Of a DNA stretch of 64,000 bases, positions 51,681 through 64,000 are shown piece after piece. Under the pieces are notes generated by a model. The model was given only the letters and a program-made list of their open reading frames with translations, was not told where the DNA came from and did not search any database. Source of the stretch: Eopsaltria australis (Eukaryota > Chordata > Aves > Passeriformes > Petroicidae); contig JAVTVJ010000489.1 of NCBI GenBank assembly GCA_034509425.1, forward strand, positions 1,741,194-1,805,193, given 5' to 3'. A program made the position numbers and the translations under genes. How positions within the stretch are numbered: position 1 is the stretch's first letter; every line of letters begins with the position of its first letter.

Positions 51681-53931
51681 GAGGAGCAGCTCCTGCCTTT
51701 CTCTGGAGCCCCGAGTGGTGTGAAACAGCACCAGGTACGACATCAAAAGGTCCAAATACCCGCCGAGTGTAAAGTTTGGGGTTTTTCAAAACACCTGTAT
51801 AATTAGCTCAGCTTGGTGTTTGCCAGCTCTAACTCTGACTTTCTCACATTTGTGTGCTCAGCAGAAGTGGCTTTTTCATCTCAGAGATTTGGGTAAGAGG
51901 TTAAACCTACAAACACTGTCACCAAACCTGACCCGTCGGCTCCTCGGTACAAACCTATCCCATTTCCTCGCAGCGTCAATCGCCCCATTGTGCCCAGCTA
52001 GCAAAGGTGAGGTGGGGCTCTTAGCCAGTTTCTTCTAGAGGGACGAGATCATTCTAATTGAATGTTATTATCAGCCAGTCCTTGTGGTTTGACATGGATT
52101 CAAAGTGAAGCTGCTCATCCGCTTAGAGAATGCGTGGGCACTAATGGAATAACCTCAGCGAGTTTTCGGATGCCTCCATCCTCAGGGAAATTGGTTTGAC
52201 TTGCCCTTCAGTGGAAATTTTGTGTACTGTTGGCAGCCAAAATAGAACTGGAGTCCAGAAACAGGAAAAAGTCTATTCTATGTGTTCTCTGCTCCTTTTC
52301 CCACTAAAATTTGTACAGTGAATATTCTCTGTTCATACACCTTGTTGCCTTGCAGCCCAAGGAATTGCCTTAACGTGTTCACACAGCACATGTGTGTATA
52401 ATAAGATGGAAAACTAGATTCGTTTTATTGAAAATAAATTTTTTTCTTTGGGCCTCTTGCACGTGGATATGCGTTTCATGTCCATACTCCATCCTGCAGT
52501 GGAGTGTGGGATGCCTTTCCTGGGAGCAGTTCATTGCTACTGATTCTTGCACCATCATGTCTTGATTCACTGATGAACAGGATCTGAGACAGTAAATACT
52601 TGATTTGTTGACCCTTAAAAATGTGCATGAGGAAGACTGAGGACTTGAAGCTTACAGGGAAGACTCAAGGCTGAAGCTTTTTCTGAAGTGTTTCAGTGCA
52701 GGCATCTGTGGTTTTGTATCTTTGGTCTCTTCAGGAAGCCTGAGTGATTTATTGGACAAAGAGAGTTCACCTGTTTTCTTCTTCAGGGGTCTGTCTGTGA
52801 AATTTATTCTCAGGAAACTGAAGTAAGTGTTGCCTACAGGATAAATGTAGGGCTCTAAATGAACTTCTTGGCAGCATCCCCTCCAAAATTGCCAGATAAC
52901 AGAGGAGTGGAAGAGCAGTAAAGCAGGGATAAGTCAAGCACAACCAAACCTTTCTCCTCCAAGTAAGGAGGAGGACACAACCACTTTTTAACTTCTGCTA
53001 CTAAAACTGTCCCTGCTTATTTTTCGTTTAAGCTTTCACCACACTGAAGTCAGTAACTTCAATTAAATCAACGTGTTTTAATAATTATGAAACCAAATTC
53101 TTCAGCACTGATGCACCTTCACGTACAAATCTAATTCCTGATACAACACCAAGAGTGACCTGCAGTGGTGTTGGAACTGCCTTCACCAGCCTGGACTACC
53201 AACTGTGAGACCCAAAATTTCCAGTGTTGAATTTGTCTCCTGTGTTTGGCACCTCCAGAGAAATAAATCCTCAGTGAAAACCCCGGATTGCCAATTATGA
53301 AGAGTTCATTAAGATCTGCTGAAGTTCAAAGCAAAAACACCAGTTCCTCACAGGTCAGGGCAGCTCTTCTAATGGTTCCTGCTTTGCCTCCAGCAGCAGC
53401 TCATCCCCAGAACCTGTTTATTTTTCTGCCAGGGCTGTTGGCAGGTGAATAGAGTCACATCGGATCACCTCACTTGTATTTTATGCTGGAAACCCATGCC
53501 CTGGATGTGCCATTTTCCTGGCCCAGCATGGCATGAGATCATGGATTTCAAACCAGGCCACATTGGCCTTAGAAGACAAAACATGCAAGGCCCTGTTCAC
53601 TTCCCTCTTGAGATTTGCCAGGAAGTTCCAGCTCAGTTTTGCCCTGGGGTTTGCTGTCTCACAGTTCAGATCATCCCAAAGGAATAAAGCCTGGTGTGGG
53701 GAGGAAGGAGAGCATCACTCATCGTCTCCTGAAAACATCAGATCATTTGTGATATGAAAAGGAGGGGATGCAAGTTCTTCTAGAACCGGATCAGAGGAAA
53801 ACAAACCAGTCCCTTTTCTAGGGAAATAATTCATTGGGACATGGCAGCACTAAAACTTCATGCAGATATCCTGTGGTTTAGGAAAACACATCATTTGTGC
53901 ACTTGCCAAGTGGGCAGTGGTGCTGGTCCAG

Positions 53932-54000
53932 ACTCACAGACTCACAGAATCATTAAGGTTGGAAAAAACCTGAGATCACTGGGTCCATCCAGGCTCCTGA
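53932..54000 (-). mobile_element. Short CR1 3' end
   Basis: A duplicated tail unit ACTCACAG precedes AATCATTAAGGTTGGAAAAA and CCTGAGATCACTGGGTCC, the reverse complement of a CR1 3' terminus (AATCATTAAGGTTGGAAAAGACCT). Only about 70 bp are recognisable. Confidence 0.75.
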
Positions 54001-57000
54001 GAGTCGCTGTCTCAGCAGCACATTTTCATTTCAATAGGAGATTGTATTATCTCCCTGTACTAAAATTGTTGAAAAGATGTTAAACTCTGAAGTGCTGTAA
54101 CATTTTCCTTTCCATTTTCCCTGTGAGTGCCCAGGGACTGCCATGAGCTCCAGCTGTGGTACCATGGTCCAGCTTGGCTTTTTCATTCCTGTTGTCAGCA
54201 TGACTCCCTGCCACCCTGCACCCATCTTTCCACACCAGGATCCAGCCTGGAGGATTCCCAGGAAGAGGATGTGCTCACTCAGGGAGAGATGATGCCCACA
54301 AGGAGTGTCCAACCCCCTGCACCCACAGCAGGAGCCCCAGGCGCTCTCCCTGCTCTGCTCTTTGCCAGCTTTATTATGTAAGAAAAGGTAAAAGTACAAA
54401 CAAGAACACTAAACATGAAAAGTGAGTTTGTTTGCTCACTGAGAAGCCTGGCAGGGGCAGAATGGAACTGTATAAATAAAAATTCAGCCTGACAAATGTT
54501 AGGTACCTGCAGGAACACCTGCACTGCTGGACCAAGCCAGGGCTCTGCAGGCAGCTGGAAGGAGAAATCCAAGACGTGCATTGGCACTCTGGCTCCAGAA
54601 AACAGCTCTGTGTGCTGGATTTGAATTGCTCTTGCTTTTATTTCTAATGTCAGTATCATTCATGTCCTTTCCAGTTTTGCACTTGTTATTCAGCGAGGTA
54701 GAACAGCAATTACTGAAAACTATTTAACAATTTGAATATTATCAGTAGATTTTAATTGTCTGCCTGCAGACACAGCCGTGCTCTGAGCCCCAAGGAGGGA
54801 CTCCTACGTGATGTTTTGTTTTCTTGGTCCCACCAGAATAACACATCACTTCTACTCAATGTTTGTGTCTGTTCATAACCACCGTATGGGACTGTGCATT
54901 TGCAAATCCAGTTTGGTGTTGCTGAGCACTCATTTGTGTTTCTAACTCAGCCTCTGTGGTGGGAGTGAAGCGCTGATGTCCCTTCTCCACCTCAGCAGAG
55001 GCCAAGCTCATTTGTGCTTCTCTATCAGATCCTGAATTAGATCGAGATTTATGCAACTTTACCAATACAGGAATTCTTGGATTTTTCACATTGTGCCATG
55101 GAATGTTTTTCCTGCAGTTTTTGTCTCAGTTGTGATAAGGAGAAGTTTTTGGGATGCATGAAGTAGCTGTGCAGGTTGGCTGAGAGATGTTAAAGTGTAG
55201 CTGCACAAGTGAGAAACTCATGGTGCTTCAGAATCTGATCTGTTTTCTGTTATTTTTAATGCTTCTGCATTTTAAAAATGTCATCCATGTAGGAATATTT
55301 GGAACTATTTACATATATTTCTTTAAAAACAAAAAGCTTTGTGTGCTTTTTGGGGGTATCTCATCTGCCTTGTCAGGACTGTGAGTGTTCCTGGGAAGCA
55401 AAAGCAGGAGGATGTGTTGGGAATGCCTGTTAAATTCACAAGTAACTCAAAAGAACTTGTGCTGTGTGGGACTGAGGTCCTCTCCTGCCTCTGCATTCCC
55501 ATGGAAAGCTTTTCTGCCACTGCAGAAAGATCTTCACACTGAAACAGTAGAGTTTCAGCTCAAAAGTGGGTTGAAACAGACTTAACAAAGAAAACCCCAC
55601 AAACAAACCCCAAAAGCACTCAGTGGAAATCAGCTTTGTCACAACTGTGATAAGAGCTCTTGACACCCCACTAAAACTGTATCTGAAACACAGCAATAAC
55701 TTTGGAGAGGTTTTTGTCCCCTCTCATCCTCTTCCCAGCTTACCTGTGTATAAATTGCACCTTATTCTTACCTTTACTGCAGAAAATATCAGCACCAAAA
55801 GGTGCAGCATGGCCTTGAATGTTTAAATCATTGCTTTTAAGGGAAACAAACCCAATTAATTTAAACTATACAAATTCTGATTTTTTTATTGATGATTCCA
55901 GTTCACCTGTAAAGAATATAACAAAATTAAAGAAATAGCATGGTGAGGACTCCCAGAAATGAGTTATGCAGGAATTGGAGTAAAATGTTTTGTATAAAAA
56001 GCTGTCAGAAATACTTAAATAGGTCATGGAGCCTGACATTGTCCCTTGCTGTGTGTGTATGTGTCTGTCTATCTAAAATATTCTGCACTAGTTTTGTAGA
56101 GCTCTAAAATGGACAGAAAAACTTCTGAAGAAACTGAAATAGATCTTACCCATGTCTAATTTGGAAAAAAAAAAAGAACTTAAAGGATTTTAGAAATGTT
56201 TAGAAACATCGGCATTATGACAGCAAGAATCTCTGTCATAACGTCGTATGATTAACTAGATCAGAAACGTTCTGGGATGTTCTGATCAGTTATGTTAATG
56301 CCTCTTTTAAAAAGTATAAAGCTAATGCTCTATAAAATAGATACTTGAAAAACAATTTTGGTTTTCCTCGGGCTACTGAGATTAGGGTTTCGTAATCTGT
56401 TTGACCAGCTGCAGAGGACGTTCTGTTTCATTTTTTCTTTTTAAGTAAATGAGCTTCATCTCAACATGATTAAAAAGTTAAAAAAAAGAATCAGGCTTCA
56501 AAAATGCTCTGTTTTCACACATACTTTTAAAGAGGAGCAACTGCATTGTCATGTCTTGTTGCAAATGTAATTGGGTTGGAGGTCATTAAAGACTTTGAAT
56601 AAAAGAATTTCCAAGTTTCCAAGTGTGCATCCTCCCCTGTCAAGAATCACCCCATTTTTGGCTTCCAGACATAATTTTAGCAGATATTACTTTGCTGCCT
56701 CTCACATCTCACATGTGTTGAGTCAAGCTCGCTCTTGTTCAGTTCAAAAAGCAGTGGTTTGCCTTGCGAGTTAATTTTGTTGATTAAGGTTACTTTGAAA
56801 GGTAAAAAGACATTATTAGATTTCTTTGTGTGTGCCTGTGTGCAAGAAAATGTGCGTTATTTTATGTAATGGGAGAATGGCAGCAATACTGAGCACCTGA
56901 TTGCACAAAATAAATAGCTTTTCTTTCATTCTTACTGGGAATCAGATTGGCCTATTGATTAGAAATAGCTGAGCCTTTCATATTTGTGTTTTGAAAGAGC

Positions 57001-57220
57001 ATAACAAAATAAGAAGCTTTGTAAGGCCTGTTAGAAATGTTTATATTTCAAGGTCTTTGTATATCCATGATGAGCAATGCATTTTAAAGAGACATTTGTA
57101 GAGCACCAGGGGTCTGCTGGAGCCTCTGGGCTGGCTCCAGGTGTGAAGTGTCCAAACACCCACTTAAAGTGGCAGTTTGGTGATAAACTTGGTTGGGAAT
57201 GAAGCTCCAGGCAGCAGAAG

Positions 57221-57300
57221 ACTGCCTCGCTCAGCCAGTGATTGATAAATCTGCTTTATCACTGCCTCGTTCAGTGAGTGATTGATAAATCTGCTTCATC
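57221..57300. repeat. 40-bp tandem duplication
   Basis: Two adjacent 40-bp units (57221-57260 and 57261-57300) begin ACTGCCTCG and end ATTGATAAATCTGCTTTATC or ATTGATAAATCTGCTTCATC. They differ at four or so positions. Confidence 0.93.
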
Positions 57301-58592
57301 ACAACTCAGGTGTTCTCCAAGTCATTGCAGGAAATTCTGCCTGAGCCCCAGAACCAGATGTTTTGCTGCTTAATTTATATTCACAATAGCAGTTTTTCAC
57401 TAGCACGGCATTGACGCGACGTTTTAGACGTTCTTGTGACAGAGCATCAAAAATTCAAGAAGTTGCCTGAAAATGTTGAAGCCAACATCAGGTCTTCACA
57501 GGAAACCTGCTCAGAGCATGGCAGACTCCTCACTGTTCCCTTTGATTGCAAAATGTTTAATAAAAAGCAAATTAGGAAATGAAAATTGTCTCGCGGATCA
57601 ATCAGGCGCAGCGGTTCCACCCGCTCAGCATTATCTGTCAGACATTAACCTGATTGGGAATGTTGTATTTTGTGTAATAGTCTCAAAACCAGACTGAAAG
57701 GTTGACTGCAAAAATACCTGATGTATTTTGTGTGTGCTCTGAGGCTGATAACAAACTCTGCAGTTCAAGTTTTAATAACTCGGGGAGGGAGCTGAGAAAC
57801 TTCAAAAGCTTCGTGATAAATGTTTTTGACAAAGCGTCAGCTAAACATTAGGCAGAATCTTGGTAAATCCCCTCATAAGTGGTTTAAAATGGAGTTGTGA
57901 ACTTTTCCTGCATGAGTGTATGCTTAAGATGTCATGGTATCTTTGGGTTTAAAAGATTCATTTTATCTGGTGAATGTGCACCATTGGTGTTTCTGCCTAA
58001 ACCTTGGCGAGTGCAAGGGGGCAACAGCTCAGGGCTTCTCTCCTTTTGGCAGCCTCTGCTCTGCTCTTGACCATGACACTCGTGCAGGCTGGGAAAAAGG
58101 GGAAGCAGTGTCAAAGCAAACTACAAAATACTCCAGGTAAATATTGCAGGGAATCTTCCAGCTGACAGGCTTCTGTTTGACTTCATCACAACACCCACAA
58201 AGTGTCCTGGTCCCAGGCAAGGCAGTGCTTGGACGTGGCAACTGCTTGTTGGGTTTTGTGGCCCATTGAGAAAAGCAGATGAAAGCCAGTTTATGACAGC
58301 CTTTGAACCTTGCCTCCCTTTCCTCCTGTCACCTGAGCCACTAAAACAAAGCAAAACCAATTCCCTCCTTGGCTCCCCTTGACAAAAAATGCCCGACTTT
58401 ACAATTTATGCTGCTGTTTTCTTTGAACTGTTATCTCTGCAGGACCTTATGGCATCCTTTGCCTTTCAAAAGAATTGAGTTTGTACTATGCTGCAGGGAA
58501 GCTCTGACTCAGCAAAATGCTTAATCCCCTGCCTAATTTTATGTCTACAAATAGCCCTGCTGGTGCCATCAAGGTGTTTTAGGGATGTAACT

Positions 58593-58805
58593 TAGAATTA
58601 TGAGGTCTTGAAATTATTTGAGTTGGAAGAGATCTTAAAGTCCATCTCATCCCACCCCTTGCCATGGGCATAGACACCTTCCACTATCCCAGATTGCTCC
58701 AAGCCTGGCCTTGGGCACTGCCAGGGATCCAGGGGTAGCCACAGCTTCTCTGGGCACCCTGTGCCAGGGCCTCCCCACCCTCACAGGGAATTTTTTTCCT
58801 GATAG
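58593..58805 (-). mobile_element. CR1 LINE 3' end, interrupted by an LTR
   Basis: TTGAGTTGGAAGAGATCTTA, CCCTTGCCATGGGCATAGAC, CCTTGGGCACTGCCAGGGAT, CCACAGCTTCTCTGGGCACC and GCCTCCCCACCCTCACAGGG are a reverse-complement CR1 3' end. It runs to TTTTTTTCCTGATAG, where the LTR begins. After the LTR only a few bases could be CR1 continuation (GGACTAAAC), so the LTR inserted at or very near the CR1's truncated end. Confidence 0.9.
58802..58805. repeat. Target-site duplication, left copy (ATAG)
   Basis: ATAG immediately precedes the TGATGCC terminus of the LTR and matches ATAG at 59233-59236 immediately after its GGCATCA terminus. Confidence 0.7.
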
Positions 58806-59232
58806 TGATGCCTTAGGTTTTAACTTCTTATTTTTTTTACATCAGGACTGCTCTAAAACTCCATAAATTGTCATCTGGTGTTCTGTTACTGTCATTTAGA
58901 CGAAACAATTTCTCTCAGGGCTGGAGTTTCAAGGGCATACTGTTTTTTTCCAAAAGCCCAAAATGTAAACACCCATGGACAGCAGCGAAGAGAAGAAGGG
59001 AACAAGCTGGGGATGGGACTTCAAGACCCGAAACTGTAATTGGACAATGGGTTTCTGATATGCAGATGAACCAAAGGTATATCTGTCCCAAAAACACCTA
59101 GGTGTCCATTTTGGGTGTAGTCTCTGAGAGACTCTTGCATGGCCCAAAGTGTACCTTGTTTTAATAAATACTTCTTTTATTCTCTTAACTCTGTCCAGCC
59201 TCTGTTTCAGGTCAGCCTTTTGTAAGGCATCA
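58806..59232 (+). mobile_element. Probable endogenous retroviral solo LTR
   Basis: The element starts TGATGCCTTA and ends TAAGGCATCA, perfect 10-bp inverted termini with the TG...CA ends typical of LTRs. It is flanked on both sides by the same 4 bp, ATAG (58802-58805 and 59233-59236), which fits a target-site duplication. A poly(A) signal AATAAA lies at 59163-59168, about 65 bp before the right end, followed by a T-rich stretch, as expected of an R/U5 region read on the + strand. Length is 427 bp. No gag, pol or env sequence adjoins it, so it is best read as a solo LTR left by recombination. A 4-bp duplication would fit a class I (gammaretrovirus-like) element, but the family is inferred only. 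Confidence 0.8.
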
Positions 59233-59236
59233 ATAG
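59233..59236. repeat. Target-site duplication, right copy (ATAG)
   Basis: ATAG directly follows the GGCATCA end of the LTR and repeats the four bases at 58802-58805. Confidence 0.7.
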
Positions 59237-62200
59237 GACTAAACACTGCAGAAAAATGATCCTAAAATTCCAGTCAGCTCAACAATGTACATACAGAAAA
59301 TGCTGAAAACACATCAGTATCTTACAGGAGAAGAGCAGGAAAAAATAGACATATTGACAATGCTAACAGTGCTCAGGTGATCTCCAGAAGACACCAGTCC
59401 TGATGAAGTCTGCTGTGGAAGTGCTGTGGGACTGCTCAGGAGCTAATGCTGATGATTCCAAGTTTATAATGTACTGCCAGTCAGTCTCTTGCCTATAAAT
59501 TGTCAAAAATGACAATAGCTTAAGTTAGACCCTGCCACACTGCAAAATGTTTCCGTGTATTTTTCTTTTATGTTAAATGACCTACTTTAAATTTTTTCCC
59601 CTACTGCTGGAGAGACTTGGTTCTGTTCCTTGAGTCAAATTATTCCTTTTCTTCCTGAACCCCTTGCTTTCTTCCTTTCTTCCCACAGTCCCTCCAGGGA
59701 AGGATTTGTTAGACTTCCCGAGGGCATCTCCTGCTGGCAGATCTCTGAACCATAGCCTGCTGCAACAGGGGACTTGACTGGTGGGGATGGGCTAAGCCCC
59801 CAGCCTGGAGAATTTTGCAAGATCTCCATTCCCCTTTTGAAATGTCAGCAAAGTGAGCAAAACTTCCCAGTGTGCCATGGTGTATATGGGAGCTCGTGTT
59901 GTTCATGCTGAATTCTGTGCCTTTGGAAATTCTGCCTTTTATCTGATTCCTGACCAAGGAAACCTTTAAACCTTTCTGTTTTTTCCATAACTGCAGCAGA
60001 AAATGGGGAACCAACTCTTGTAGGGACACATTTGCAAAGGTATTACCAATTTGCATTTTCATTCTGTGTTGTAATTCACGTTCACTCTTCATGAAATAGT
60101 GTTTAGTGGTTAAAATTAAATACTAGGCACGAAGAGTCACAGATTTGCTGTCATTGCAGAGTAGGACACTGTGAAGAGCAGCCTTTGCAGGTCTTCCCCT
60201 TTCCCCCACCCATCCATAGCTGTTCCCAACTTCACCAAATCCTGGAGCTGGACTGATGGTAACAGGCTGGGAGGTCAGTGAAAGTAAAATAGGAAAGAGA
60301 GATGTCAAATATTGCTTAAGGCATTTTAATTTCTGTTCCTGAGGAGCAATAAAGCCTAAATTTTCTGTACAGTCATAATAGCAATTGTAATGTACCTATA
60401 GGATAGAGAAATAATTCGTGTTATTAAACACCCTGACTATTTTCTGTGTAAAATTATAGATTTTCTTTTCTCTTGCAGTAATGTTGGCCCCTGCCTATAG
60501 GTTGTGGAAAACTTTGTTTGCAAAAACAAAGCCATTGTTTTAACAGAAACCACAGAAATTTTGCTTTTCATATTGAATCAGTAGCATAATGAGTCGTGGA
60601 GCAATAGTTCAACATCAAAGGAGACTTTTTGGATATATAGTGTGTTGCAACAAGAGCGAAAAAGTTCCCACCAGAAAGGAATTTTGCCATATGTGAACAG
60701 CAAACATATGCATTAGGTTAAAACCAGAAGATTTCCTTTGCTTTGCACCAAAAACAAGAGAGAACTCCAAGTACAGAGATTTTTGTTTGCAGTGTCATGG
60801 GCAAGAGCTCAGCGAAAACCCAAAAAGTGTTGAGGATGCCCCAAGAATTTGGCTCAAATGTCATTATTTCACTTTTTCAAACACCCTTGTTTTGCTCTGA
60901 CTCATGGCATTACATCAGTGGTCTTCACAGATATGTTTGCCCAATTTATTTATGGTAGTAATTAACTCAGATAAATTTATTTATCTCGATGAAATTTTTT
61001 AGCAAAATTAATGATTGTTTTTTAAAATCTGTGATAAATTCGGATGGGATTCTTGGCTGCTTCCTTTGGATACAATTGTAATTGACTCTAAATTTTGAGA
61101 CCACTTTCTGTAAAGAAGTTTTTGTCCAGACAGCCCATAATTCTGGCTTCATGGAGAGATAAAGATTTTGAAAATTAAATGTTTTAATGATAAAATTTTA
61201 AGGCATCTCCATGTGTATTTCTGGAAGAAAATTCGCTTTAATTTTTATTAACATTCACATTGGGGTTTTTTTTCTAAAGTTCCAGAGATTTTCTTCTCAT
61301 GAACGGGGAGAGAAAACACATCAATGGATGTAATTTGAATTTAGAAGGCACTTAAAGAGAGGCCTGTATTCAGAATTATTGTTGGCACATGTTTTGAGGA
61401 TGTAAAGTGGAAGCCTTCTTCTGTGGGCATTAGTAAGGAGATAATTAAGACTACACTAGGTAATTAGGGTAGCTTTTATTACTGCATCTTTCATTAACTA
61501 ATTATATTAATTTGGTAACATTTGAAAAATTCTTTGAAGATGAAAAGTGCTAACTCTCACTACCTTTAGTGGTAGCTTTACTCTGCACTGGTCATAAATT
61601 TTGAGGGCTTTTCGTGATACAGATGCACATCTGTGTGTGCAGAGTTGCTGGTACAGCTAATAAAAATTACATATTTCTAATAAAAAAAGACTCTGACATT
61701 GTCTGGCATAATCTGAGCAGGATGAGCAGCAACTTTTCTGCTGGCAGTTTCTGTTTCCAAGTGAAAATACATTGGTGTTTAATGATTTTTAGAAAATTTT
61801 CCTTTTCTTGAAAGTGTTGTTTATTTATTCAACCCTCAGAGTAGAGAGATAAATGGTTGTGATCCATGACTTCCCATCGATGTGATAGGATCAGGAATCA
61901 AACCTTGTCTGCTCTCAGGAACATAAAAAAATAAGAAATTACTTCAGGTTGAAGAAGCAAAACATCTCATCTTTGTAAATAGCTTCTTCACAGTAATGAT
62001 CAATACAAGGAAATTAGGAATTGTAATTGTTCTGTTCATGTAATTCTTCAGAACTGAACTTCCTTTCAGGGAATCCAGCACTTTTTAAAAATATCCTGCA
62101 GTTAAAGGATAATCAGGTCACTTTTCATATATTAAAGACCAAATCCTTCCTACATTCCTGTTCCATACTTGTTCCCGGGATTCTTCGGACTCCTTCTCTT

Positions 62201-64000
62201 ACCGGCTTTTAGTTGATTTAGATTAAACCCTGTAACTAACACCAAAAATTAATTCCTGCCTTGACAAGGGATTTTGGAATGCTGGCACTGCACCTTTTTG
62301 TCTCTTTAGGGCTCCTTGTCAAAACTCTCTGCTTTACAAGTTGGGTTTTTTCTTAAAAACCACCTTTTTTCCCAGCCTCAGTCTGCCCCTCAGGTATCCC
62401 ACAGAATTCCTCTGATCCCCTGCACCATCCCAGATTTCCTGGAGCCTCACAGGCCCAGCTCCCCACGCACCAACCCCACGTGTGCTGCTCCCCTGGGTCT
62501 GGAATAAACCCCATTAAACGTTCTGCTGGAGATAATCCATCCACAGTGGGATAACAGCAGGAATAAAAGGTGCCTACCCAGAAATGCAGCTCACAGGTTC
62601 CTTTCTCCTTCCACATCAGTGTCCAACAGCTCTGGATCAGTGACTGGGGTGGACTCATCCACAAACTCCTCTCCAGGTCCCAAAATCTGCCTGGAATATT
62701 CCAGCGGCGCCTTCTCAGAGCCGTTACTTTTCCCTTCTGTCCTTCCCGTGCCTCTCGGTGCTGTGTGAGACCCAAACAATCTGATTTTATTTTAGGATCC
62801 TTTCCATTTTTAGAAATAAATCAAATGAGTTTTCCCTTTCTCCAGCTGTAATTCACCCACATTGTTGCAGTGGAGCTTATTATCTCATTTACATTTTTAA
62901 GAGCTTTTCAAAGTGTAGGATATCTGGGCTGGAAAGCAAAACATTTGATTTCTTTGTTCTCTGGCCAACACAAAGCACTTCCAAGGTCAGGTATGGTGTA
63001 GACATTCAACAGCAAACATGTTTACATGGCATTTGGAAGCCCGTTTAACTGAAAAAAGAAATAATAATATTGTCTTTATAAGAGTGATGCAAGTCAACGT
63101 AGCACAGATGAGGGACAGGGATTCATTCCCAACCTGGAAAAATTGAACTGAATAAGTGAAGTTTTGTTTTCTGTTCAGGGAAAAAAAAGCCTCTGACGCT
63201 TAAAAATTGGCCTGGATTTTTATTTTTAATCCCTTTTTCTTCATCTCAGCAGTTATTAATCATAAGCTCTGCTTCTCTTTGGGCATTATGTGACACTTTG
63301 AAGCCGTAGAATAAAAACTGCATTTGTAAACAAAACAAAACATTGTTTAAGAGATGTTGTGGGGTGTACCTGGGGTAAGTCCTCTGCTGTTTTTAAGAGT
63401 ATTCTGTGTGACAAAAGCAGCTTCCCTGTGTGATTCAGAGGAAAGTTTGAGGGTTCTGGTAGCTTCAGGAATTGCCATCAGCATTCAGGCTCTGGCCACT
63501 GCATACGAGGCTTTTTGACTACAGAGAGAATTTTCAGTGTGATCTTCAAAAAGGTGCATTATTCATGACATCTGTCATGATCCCTCCTAGAAAATTAAAA
63601 TCATGGGCAACAAACTTGCTTACTCCTAATTGCTGTTTTCAGAGTTAATCACATGCAGGGATCTGCAGCAACCATGAGATTTTGATGTTACTGTCTCGTT
63701 TTGGTACGGCTTTGATCAAATGCTGAACTTTTGGTTTTACTTTTTTTGCCATTGATGGAATACTCAAATGAACATTAATTACTCGTGGAATTTATGCAGC
63801 TCAGGAATAGTCCAAAAAGGGTCCAGTTAAAGGTATTTGTGATTGATCCAAGGAATGAGTTGAGTTGTTTTTTTGCCATCCCAATACAAAACCTTCCAGC
63901 AGCCAGTTCTGATGTGATTGGAAAAGTCTGTGAATTCATGCAGTAAATCCTGGTTTGGACAAATGGTGACTGGATAACTGGAAGAGTTGTTAGTTTGCTG

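Larger units (their letters stand above)
43265..64000 (+). other. CEP112: CEP112 intron (5' part; 3' end outside window)
   Basis: This non-coding sequence starts at the GTAATC donor and runs past the window end. It holds CR1 copies at 46285-46619 (+), 53932-54000 (-) and 58593-58805 (-), a retroviral-type LTR (58806-59232), a GAGCA repeat (51641-51680), a 26-bp imperfect duplication (47001-47052) and a 40-bp duplication (57221-57300). An A14 run lies near 45244. The longest open frame (50165-50710, +) has no recognisable domain and is overlapped by antisense open frames, so it is probably chance in GC-richer DNA. The remaining stretches, including 47.1-50.1, 52-53.9, 54-57.2 and 59.3-64 kb, show nothing I can name. 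Confidence 0.85.

Noticed and set aside
1..64000. tRNA, rRNA, snRNA, CRISPR array or microbial system
   Set aside because: I saw no cloverleaf or A/B-box pattern, no snRNA core sequence and no regularly spaced direct repeats. The window reads as ordinary bird intron.

Overview
This window looks like eukaryotic nuclear DNA from a bird. Protein-coding sequence is sparse and confined to short exons with GT-AG borders. The interspersed repeats are dominated by 3' ends of the CR1 LINE, the hallmark avian/reptilian retroposon, and I recognise no Alu, L1 or other mammal-specific repeats. One probable endogenous retroviral solo LTR is present. A songbird or other neoavian is a reasonable guess, but the order is not fixed by what I can see. 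There are no bacterial or phage features, operons, CRISPR arrays or rRNA/tRNA genes.

The only gene I can support is CEP112 (centrosomal protein 112, formerly CCDC46), on the + strand. Three consecutive internal exons are visible: 23814-24044 (231 nt, 77 codons), 39403-39465 (63 nt, 21 codons) and 43115-43264 (150 nt, 50 codons). All begin and end in phase 0 and splice into a continuous 148-residue coiled-coil segment from the C-terminal part of the protein. The rest of the window is intron: at least 23.8 kb upstream, 15.4 kb, 3.6 kb, and at least 20.7 kb downstream. The start codon, promoter, terminal exons and poly(A) site lie outside the window.

Intron contents by region: 0-10 kb holds a long degraded minus-strand CR1 (about 4.7-5.6 kb) and a 71-bp minisatellite (about 6.9-7.15 kb). 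10-24 kb is mostly AT-rich unique sequence with a 20-bp palindrome, a weak CR1 remnant at 19.4 kb and a POU/homeodomain-like motif at 21.6 kb. 26.5-27 kb has a plus-strand CR1 tail with an expanded AACCC repeat beside a CpG-richer patch. 31-37 kb has a 19-bp triplication, a pyrimidine tract, a TA repeat and three CR1 pieces. 38-39.4 kb has CpG-rich patches and a CA repeat plus pyrimidine tract just before the 63-nt exon. 40-47 kb has two plus-strand CR1 copies. 51-59 kb has a GAGCA microsatellite, two small CR1 copies, a 40-bp duplication and a 427-bp LTR with 10-bp inverted ends and a 4-bp target-site duplication at a CR1 edge. The last 5 kb is unremarkable AT-rich intron.

I found no convincing undescribed biological system. 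The most interesting points are the exon design (two exons are whole numbers of coiled-coil heptads), possible splice-control sequence upstream of the 63-nt exon, and the LTR-at-CR1 insertion.
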